Below, in pieces: positions 1 through 7,600 of a stretch of DNA of 36,875 nt; within the stretch, counting starts at the first letter, position 1; each line of letters starts with the position of its first letter. This stretch comes from Niastella sp. (GTDB lineage: Bacteria; Bacteroidota; Bacteroidia; Chitinophagales; Chitinophagaceae), in contig JAGIBF010000081.1 of the NCBI GenBank assembly GCA_017744515.1, positions 1 through 36,875 on the forward strand, given 5' to 3'. The notes beneath the pieces were generated by a model. That model had not been told where the DNA came from and did not search any database. It saw only the letters and a list, made by a program, of their open reading frames with translations. Both the position numbers and the translations under genes were made by a program.

Positions 1-2
1 CA

Positions 3-1679
3 ATATCATTATATAACAATAAGCACCTCCTGGTCAGCACGAACAATGGCGTGTTCCTCGCATCCGGCGATCTGATATTTACGCATCCTGAATGGTATGG
101 CCGTTCCACAGCCAGTTTTGCCTTGCATGATACCATCTATGTGGGCGCGTTAAATGGATTATACAGGGCAGATAGTACACCACATGGGCAGTATCTGGGC
201 AACCGCTTTCCATTGTTAAGCAGCAGGATTGCCGCCATCAATGCTTCAGCCGACGGCACTTTGTGGATAGCCACCAATGGCAATGGGCTTATTGGCTTTA
301 AGAATAACCAGGTAACGCATATAGTGAAACAAAAGGATGGCCTGACCAGTGATATTTGCCGGACACTTTTTATATCAGGTAATGATATCTGGGTGGGAAC
401 AGACAAAGGGCTTAACCGCGTGAAGATCTCCTCTGGCCAGCTCCATATCACCAATTATACAAATGAAGATGGATTGATCGGTGACCTGATCAATACAGTT
501 TTCGTCGAAGGCACCCGCGTATATGCAGGTACTGCAGCCGGATTGACCAGCTTTGATGCTGATAAAATATCGCTTAACTCCTGGTGTAAACTACGCATCA
601 CCAATATACAGGCGGCAGGTAAAAAGCTGGCAGCAGACTCGGGTAACTTGACATTATCAGCCGCCAATAACGCCATCCGTTTCGAATATGTGGGTATTTC
701 TTACCGGTCGGCCGGAGACATTACTTATCGTTATCGTCTTGCGGGCCTCGATGATCATTGGCAATCTACCCGGGAAACTTTTCTCAGCTATCCATCACTG
801 CCTGCAGGCAACTACGAACTGCAGTTGGTGGCCACCAATAAATTTGGCGTAGAAAGCGAGACGATACGGATCCCTTTCCAGGTGGATAAACAAGTATGGG
901 AAAAAACGTGGTTCAGGATATTGGGGTTGCTCATTGCCTGGGCATTGATCTGGCTTTTCCTTAACGCCCGCATTAAACGGATACGCCGGTTGAATGAAGT
1001 CCAAATGCAGATCAACAACCGCATGGCCGAGTTGGAACAGATGGCGCTCAAAGCGCAGATGAACCCCCACTTCATTTTTAACAGCCTTAATTCAGTACAG
1101 CAGTATGTGATCGACAAAGACCTCATAGGCGCCAATAAATTCATCACGGAATTTTCGCGGCTTATCCGGTTAACGCTGGACTTGTCTTCCAAAGCAAGGA
1201 TCAGTATACAGGAAGAGATAAATTACCTGACTACCTATCTCGAACTGGAGAAGACGAAGTTTGAGGATAAATTCTCCTACACCGTCACGATAGCTCCAGG
1301 CCTCGATGCGGCTGCCTGGTTCATTCCACCCATGCTCCTGCAGCCATATGTAGAGAACAGCATCAGACACGGATTAAAATATCGCAATGATAAGAAGGGG
1401 CTTATTAAAATAGGAGTCACGCTGAATGGTCAATACCTCGTATGCCAGGTGGAAGACAATGGAGTAGGACGCCAGCAAGCTGGTGAATATAAAAGCGAAA
1501 TACCGATCGAATACCAGTCGAAAGGAATGTCACTCACAGCCAGGCGGATCGAAATGCTGAACAAAACCCAAACAGCCCGTATATTGATAGATATTGAAGA
1601 CCTCGAATTCAATAATAAGCCAGCTGGCACACGCGTCATCTTGCGGTTCCCGCTGCAAAATACAAGAAGCAGTATTTAA
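3..1679 (+). CDS. Propeller-type sensor histidine kinase, LytS/YehU family, 5' partial
   Basis: Membrane sensor kinase whose 5' end lies outside the window. The frame is open back to base 3 and the residues before the GTG at 51 (LLVSTNNGVFLA) continue a propeller repeat, so 51 is not a real start. Order seen: two-component-regulator propeller repeats (to about base 570; GTLWIATNGNGL, DIWVGTDKGLNRV), a Y_Y_Y Ig-like domain (about 650-870; RYRLAGLDDHWQ), one membrane helix (about 909-975), then a His_kinase domain with MNPHFIFNSLN, the probable phosphoacceptor His codon being at 1068-1070. The ATPase follows with an N-box (LLQPYVENSIRHGLK) and G-box (EDNGVGR). This family normally phosphorylates LytTR-type response regulators; none is present here, so the partner is unknown or lies upstream. 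The gene converges on the adhesin gene with only 3 bases between the stop codons. Confidence 0.93.
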   Translation: MSLYNNKHLLVSTNNGVFLASGDLIFTHPEWYGRSTASFALHDTIYVGALNGLYRADSTPHGQYLGNRFPLLSSRIAAINASADGTLWIATNGNGLIGFKNNQVTHIVKQKDGLTSDICRTLFISGNDIWVGTDKGLNRVKISSGQLHITNYTNEDGLIGDLINTVFVEGTRVYAGTAAGLTSFDADKISLNSWCKLRITNIQAAGKKLAADSGNLTLSAANNAIRFEYVGISYRSAGDITYRYRLAGLDDHWQSTRETFLSYPSLPAGNYELQLVATNKFGVESETIRIPFQVDKQVWEKTWFRILGLLIAWALIWLFLNARIKRIRRLNEVQMQINNRMAELEQMALKAQMNPHFIFNSLNSVQQYVIDKDLIGANKFITEFSRLIRLTLDLSSKARISIQEEINYLTTYLELEKTKFEDKFSYTVTIAPGLDAAAWFIPPMLLQPYVENSIRHGLKYRNDKKGLIKIGVTLNGQYLVCQVEDNGVGRQQAGEYKSEIPIEYQSKGMSLTARRIEMLNKTQTARILIDIEDLEFNNKPAGTRVILRFPLQNTRSSI

Positions 1680-1682
1680 TTG

Positions 1683-4600
1683 TTATCGTACCAGCATTAC
1701 TACACCTTTTGTCGTCACCTCGCCACACAATGTTCTTGCGCGTATCACGTAGACATATCCACCTGAGTCTTGCGGCTTACCGTTGAAGGTACCATCCCAG
1801 CATTGGTTGGGATTATTGGCTTGAAACACTTTCTGCCCCCACCGGTTGTATACCGTAAACTCCTGCACAATAGCATTGCCCCAACGCTGAATGCCGAAGC
1901 AATCATTTTTCCTGTCGCCATTAGGCGTAAAGGCATTGGGCACCACAAAGCGTGGGATACCGTCTTTAGTAGCTTTTACCTGTATATAGGCGTTGGACGA
2001 ACAACCAAACTGGTTGATACCGGTTACACTATATTCAGTGGTCGTATCGATGGCTGCTACAGGGTTGGCTTTGGTGGGATTATCCAAACCGGTTGCCGGG
2101 CTCCAGGTATAGCGCATAGCGCCCGTAACGTTTAGTTGAGCAGTAGGCGTATTACAATTCACGTCATTGGCTTTATTTACCGTGAGCACGGGAATCGGGT
2201 TCACTGTAAGCAGCATATTGATCGTTGTATCGAAACCACAGGTATTTTCCCGTATGTAAACACTGAAAAGTGTGGTTGCCTCCGGCGTTACTACCGGAGA
2301 AGGAGCTGCTGGATTATCGAACCAGCGGGCTGGCGACCATTCATATGTATCTCCGCCACTTGCCTGCATCACCTGGCTGGAACCTGCACAGATGGCCAGG
2401 TTGCCGGTAGCACGGAACACAGGATATGGTCGTACCGATATTTCTACAGAATCAAAGCTTACACAGGAATGATTATCGGTAATTGCCACCTGGTAGGTGA
2501 CAGGTGACGTGCCCACACTGACGATGGGTCGATCGCTATTGGGCCCGCTCAATTGGCCGGCCGAAGTCCACGCATAAGATACGCCGCCTGTAATAAAGAG
2601 CGGGAAGCTGCTATTACGGCATACCAGCGTGTCGGATGTCTTGGCAATGGAGGGCTTCGCAAATGCACTCACCAGTACTGTGTCTTTGGCAACACAACCA
2701 TTAGCCGTTGTACCGGTAACGATATATTGTGTGGGAGTTGCTGCAGGTGTTGCTATTGGATTGGCAACGGCAGGGTTGGATAATCCGGCAGCCGGCGACC
2801 AGGTATAGGTAGCAGCTCCTGTGGCAAACAACGGTACTTGTTTGTCACTACACACTGTAGTATCGTTATTGGTTTTAACTATAGGTCTGTCTACTTTGAT
2901 CACTACACTGTCACGCTTAATAAATACCGGAGCAAAAGAGATATCATCCAGGGCAAAGTCATTGCCGAGCGGATTGGTGTTTTGATTTACGATTGCGATT
3001 TCGGCAATGGTAGCATTGCCGGAATTCCATACTTCATAAAACTGCTGCCATTGGCAGGTGGTGGCACTGGCTGAAAAAATATTCCCTAATAACTTGCCAT
3101 TGATAAAGAACTGCAACTTTGCCGGGTTAGTAGCGTGGATAGACTGTATCCAGCTGGAAAATGCAAAATTGGTATTGGGCGTGATCGGTACAGTGGTATA
3201 CCACACTTTCTGACCGGGAATATTAGCGCCATCAAACATGATCATATTGCCATTGCCACTGGTATGATCAGCGCAGGGGGCTGCCCAGCTATTCCAGGCC
3301 GAAGGATTGCTGTTGATGGCATATACACCGACCACTGTACTATTGGCCGTTGTATAGGTATAGTCAGAACCAAAGCCCGTATTACCGGCAGAAAAGTCAC
3401 CGTTGGCAATCAGGTTATTACCTGTCACTTCTGTGTTGAGGTAGTAGGTGATGTCTTGTGGTGTATTGGTGATCGGATTTTGAGCGGCAGGATTATCCAG
3501 GTAAGTAGTGGGAAACCAGCAATAGCTCAAGGCTTGTACAGCACGCAATTGTTTGGTGGTTCCTGCACAGATAACAGTATCAGGCGTAAGGACAATGTTA
3601 TCTTTCAATGTGTTGATTGCGATAAGTTTGGTGATGGTATCTGTACATATTCCGTCTGTAACACTGTATCGTACGCTATAAGCGTTTTCGGAAGCGTACA
3701 AATGAGAGACCTGAGTAATACCAGTTGCCGTAGTATTATCTCCTAAATCCCAATAAGCATTGGTAGTAGTGCTTCCCAGTCCGGTAAACTGTACGGCAAG
3801 CGGTGAACAAACGTCGACCTTGTACCCGAAGTCAAAATCAAGTTTCGGAAAGACATTTACCAATACGGTGTCTTTGGCAGCACAACCGTTAGCCGTTGTA
3901 CCGGTAACAATATAGGAAGTAACACCGCTGGCAACAGGCGTAGCAATAGGGTTGCTAATGGCAGGATTGGATAACCCTACAGTTGGCGACCAGGTATAAG
4001 TGGCGGCACCGGTAGCTATCAATGGTACAGGCTTATTATAACAAACAGTGGTATCGTTATTAGCGATCACTATCGGCTTGTCCACTTTGATCACTACGCT
4101 GTCTCGTTTAACAAGGACCTGGGCAAAAGAGATATCATCAAGCGCAAAGTCATTACCCATGATGATGGTATTTTTATTGACGATCGATATGCGTGCAGTT
4201 GTGCTGTTGCCCGAGTTCCAGGTAGTGTAAAATTGTTGCCAGTTGCAGGAAGGAATGGAAGCAGTAATAGCACCTCCCAGGTCGTTTCCATTGATCGAAA
4301 ACTGTAATTGAGCAGGGTTTACATTATATATCGATTGTATCCAGGTAGAAAATGCATAATTGGTGTTAGGAATTACATTGATCGTTTGCGTCCATACCGT
4401 TTGATCAGCAATAGGGTTTCCGTTTACCAGCATCATATTGCCATTACCTGTGTGATCAGGACAACTACTGGTCGAAGCGTTCCATAGCTGTGGATTAGGC
4501 CCCACGAAATATTCACCTTCCGTAGTGTTGGTAGTTGCATAAATATATTGAGAAGTGAATCCGGTATTACCAGCAGAAAAATCTCCATTAACGATCAGGT

Positions 4601-7600
4601 TATTGCCCGTATACTCGGAATGCAGGTAATAAGTAATATCCTGTGGCGTGCTGGTTACAGGATTTTGGGCAGCAGGATTATCCAGGTAAGTAGTGGGAAA
4701 CCAGCAATAGCTCAAGGCTTGTACCGCACGCAATTGTTTGGTAGTTCCCGCACAGATAGTTGTATCAGCCGTAAGAACAATATTTTCTCTCAATATATTG
4801 ATCGGAATAAGCTTGGTAATGGTATCTGTACAAGCACCGTCTGTTACACTATACCGCACTTTGTAAGTATTTTCAGCAGCATAACTATGCGATACCTGTG
4901 TTGCCCCGATAGCCGTGGCATTGTCACCAAACTCCCAATAAGCATTGGTGGTAGTAGAACCCAGTCCGGTAAACTGTACTTCAAGAGGAGAGCAGACATC
5001 GATTTGGTAAGCGAAGTCGAAATCGAGGATACCATCAAACCGGAAAGGCATACTGATACTATCCTTACAGCCATTCGCATCTGTAACGACCAATTTGACG
5101 GTGTAATTACCAGGGGTTTGATATATGTGCGTAGCGTTTTGCGTGGTAGCTGTTGCACCATCACCGAAAGACCATAGCCAGCTACTGATAGGACGAGTGT
5201 TTGTCCAGGCCAGTCCCTCAAAGGAAGGTGGCGTACAGGCTACAATATTCGCTTTTATCTTGACAGAATCGATATTCGCTTTAAAAGGCGCGGAAGCAAC
5301 AGGTAGCTGAAGAGAAAAAGCCGTTTGCCCCTGCCCACCATTCTGTGCACCTCCGTCATTTCCTGTTGCTATAAACACTCCCCTGATACCTCCGGCAGTA
5401 GTGTGCGTAATACCAGCAGGTAGTGATGCCGTTTTTGTCCACAGCATACCACCACCACCACCGCCGCCGGTACCATTATAGCCAGCTCCGGTATTGGGGT
5501 TGGTAAGACTGGCTCCATTGCCACCCGAAGTATTGATGGTGGTGTTACCAATAACATTATCTACCGACAACAATACTGTACCACCTGCACCACCACCACT
5601 TTGTCCTTCCCAGCAATCGCCACCAGAACAATCTGCAGGCGTTTGTCCCCTGCTAAGGATAGCATTGCTATTGGTATAAAGAACAGGAGCCATCACAATG
5701 ACGATCCCTCCGCCGTTGCCACCCGGTGCAGCAATACCTGTTACGCCATTTACATCACCAGCGCCACCGCCGCCACCCATGAATATTTTGTTTTGTGCGT
5801 TGCCATAGGGCAATGGAGTTCCTCCAACACCTCCATTATTGAGCTGCGCACAACCAGCCACCAATGTCTCTCTGCCTCCCACACCGCCCGCACCGGCATT
5901 ACTGCCACCACCGCCGCCTGCATTGTGGTTATTACCACCACCACCACCATTGACGACTTTTCCTCTACCCCTGATCATATTGCTGCCCACCTGCGCTATG
6001 CCTTCACCTTTCAGGGCAGCTTTATTGGATGTTTGGTCGTAGAAGTAGCCTGTTTCTGCACAGTCGGAAGGTTTTATTTCCGCTGCACCTCCGCGGAAGC
6101 CTTTTTGGCTGACATCTATATTGGCATTCAGGTTGATGGTGTTCCGGGCGTTCAATACCACTATACCTCCCTTGCCGCCATCCCAGGGCAAGCAGGTGAG
6201 GGTAGACGTAATGACGGCATCTTCATAATAAGGTACCCGTACCAATTGCACTTTCCCATTGGGAACATCAAATGATTTCGTGATGATATTCAGCAATTCG
6301 ATCGTGTTGCCCGTCTTACTTTTTACATAATTGAATTCATAATTACCCGCAGACTGATAATTCAATACATTACCGAAAGCTGCCGTATTAGTTACATCCA
6401 TTACAGCGCCCTTCATTTGGATCAGCAATACCGTATCACCCACATTATACGCAGTGGCGTCACCCACTACCAGGGAGTTTTTACAGGGATCAAGCGCCAG
6501 TACTTCTGTATAATCGTTAATGATGTTGCTGATATTACTACATGCCGCAGCCCGGATGATGAAAGTGTCGGTGGCTTTACAACCAAAACGATCAATGTCT
6601 ACCCAATAGGTCCCGGGCGCACTTACGTCGATCGAATCCGTAGTGGCGCCGGTATTCCATAAATAAGTAGCAGAGCGGGTGGCAGTGCCTATGCGTTGCG
6701 TAACGCCTGAACACACAGCTATCCGCTGCGTGGGCGCCGATGCAGGGGCTGCCATCACCACTACCTGTTTACAATAAGCACTTTGTGTAGGCAGTCCGTC
6801 GTCTATCGTAAGGTTGATATTGTAGGTCCCGGGCGTATTATAAGTAATGGGCGGCGGAGTTTCTGCAGTTGAATTAGCGATACTGGCATTTGTACAGCCG
6901 GGAAAGCGGAACCGGGTAAGCGTATTATTACCGGCATTGGTCACAAAACCAAAAATATCTTCATTCACCCGGAACAAACGGGAAATGGAATGAGCAAAAT
7001 TAAGGCTGCCTACATTGCCCAGTGAGGCTGGTGTGGGTATGGAAGTAGGATTATTATTAAAGTCAAGCCGCACGATTTCTCCAAAGCCTGCCGTGCCGTT
7101 GACAACAAAAGCAATGAACTGTCCGCAGGAACGCATAACGGTAATATCCCTCGGTGTCGACAAGATATTGCCAGGATTGCCAAGATTAACTCCTGTCGGT
7201 GTATTCAAGAGAGAAGAGCCAAAATCAAGCCTTGTTAAAGAGACGGCAGAGCCTGAATTAACAATGAAAACCCTGAAATTACCATTATCGTTGATCGTAT
7301 AGATTCCCGTCGGATATGACAAACCACCGATGTTACCGAGGTTCACAGCAGTGGGCGTATTATCGAAGCTGTTGGTAAAATTGAAACGCGTGAATGTATT
7401 GTTCAGCGCATTCACAGCAAAGCCATACCAGTTGCCTCCTTCCTGGAAAAGGTCAAAATCGATAGGCTGCTCCATATTACCTAAATTTCCCCAGTTGGTG
7501 ACAACAGGCGTTGGGTTGGTAATATTAGTGCCGAAATCGAATTTCAGGATCCTTGGCGTATACCCCGCCGAGGTAGCGCCTCCTACAACAATGGCATACC

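Noticed and set aside
1770..5177. Several plus-strand frames of 60-200 residues inside the adhesin gene
   Set aside because: They are antisense to a gene with clear domains and repeat in step with its internal duplications, as shadows would.
5700..5960. Proline/threonine-rich or Val-rich frames opposite the glycine-rich block
   Set aside because: They are complements of glycine codon runs and have no independent support.
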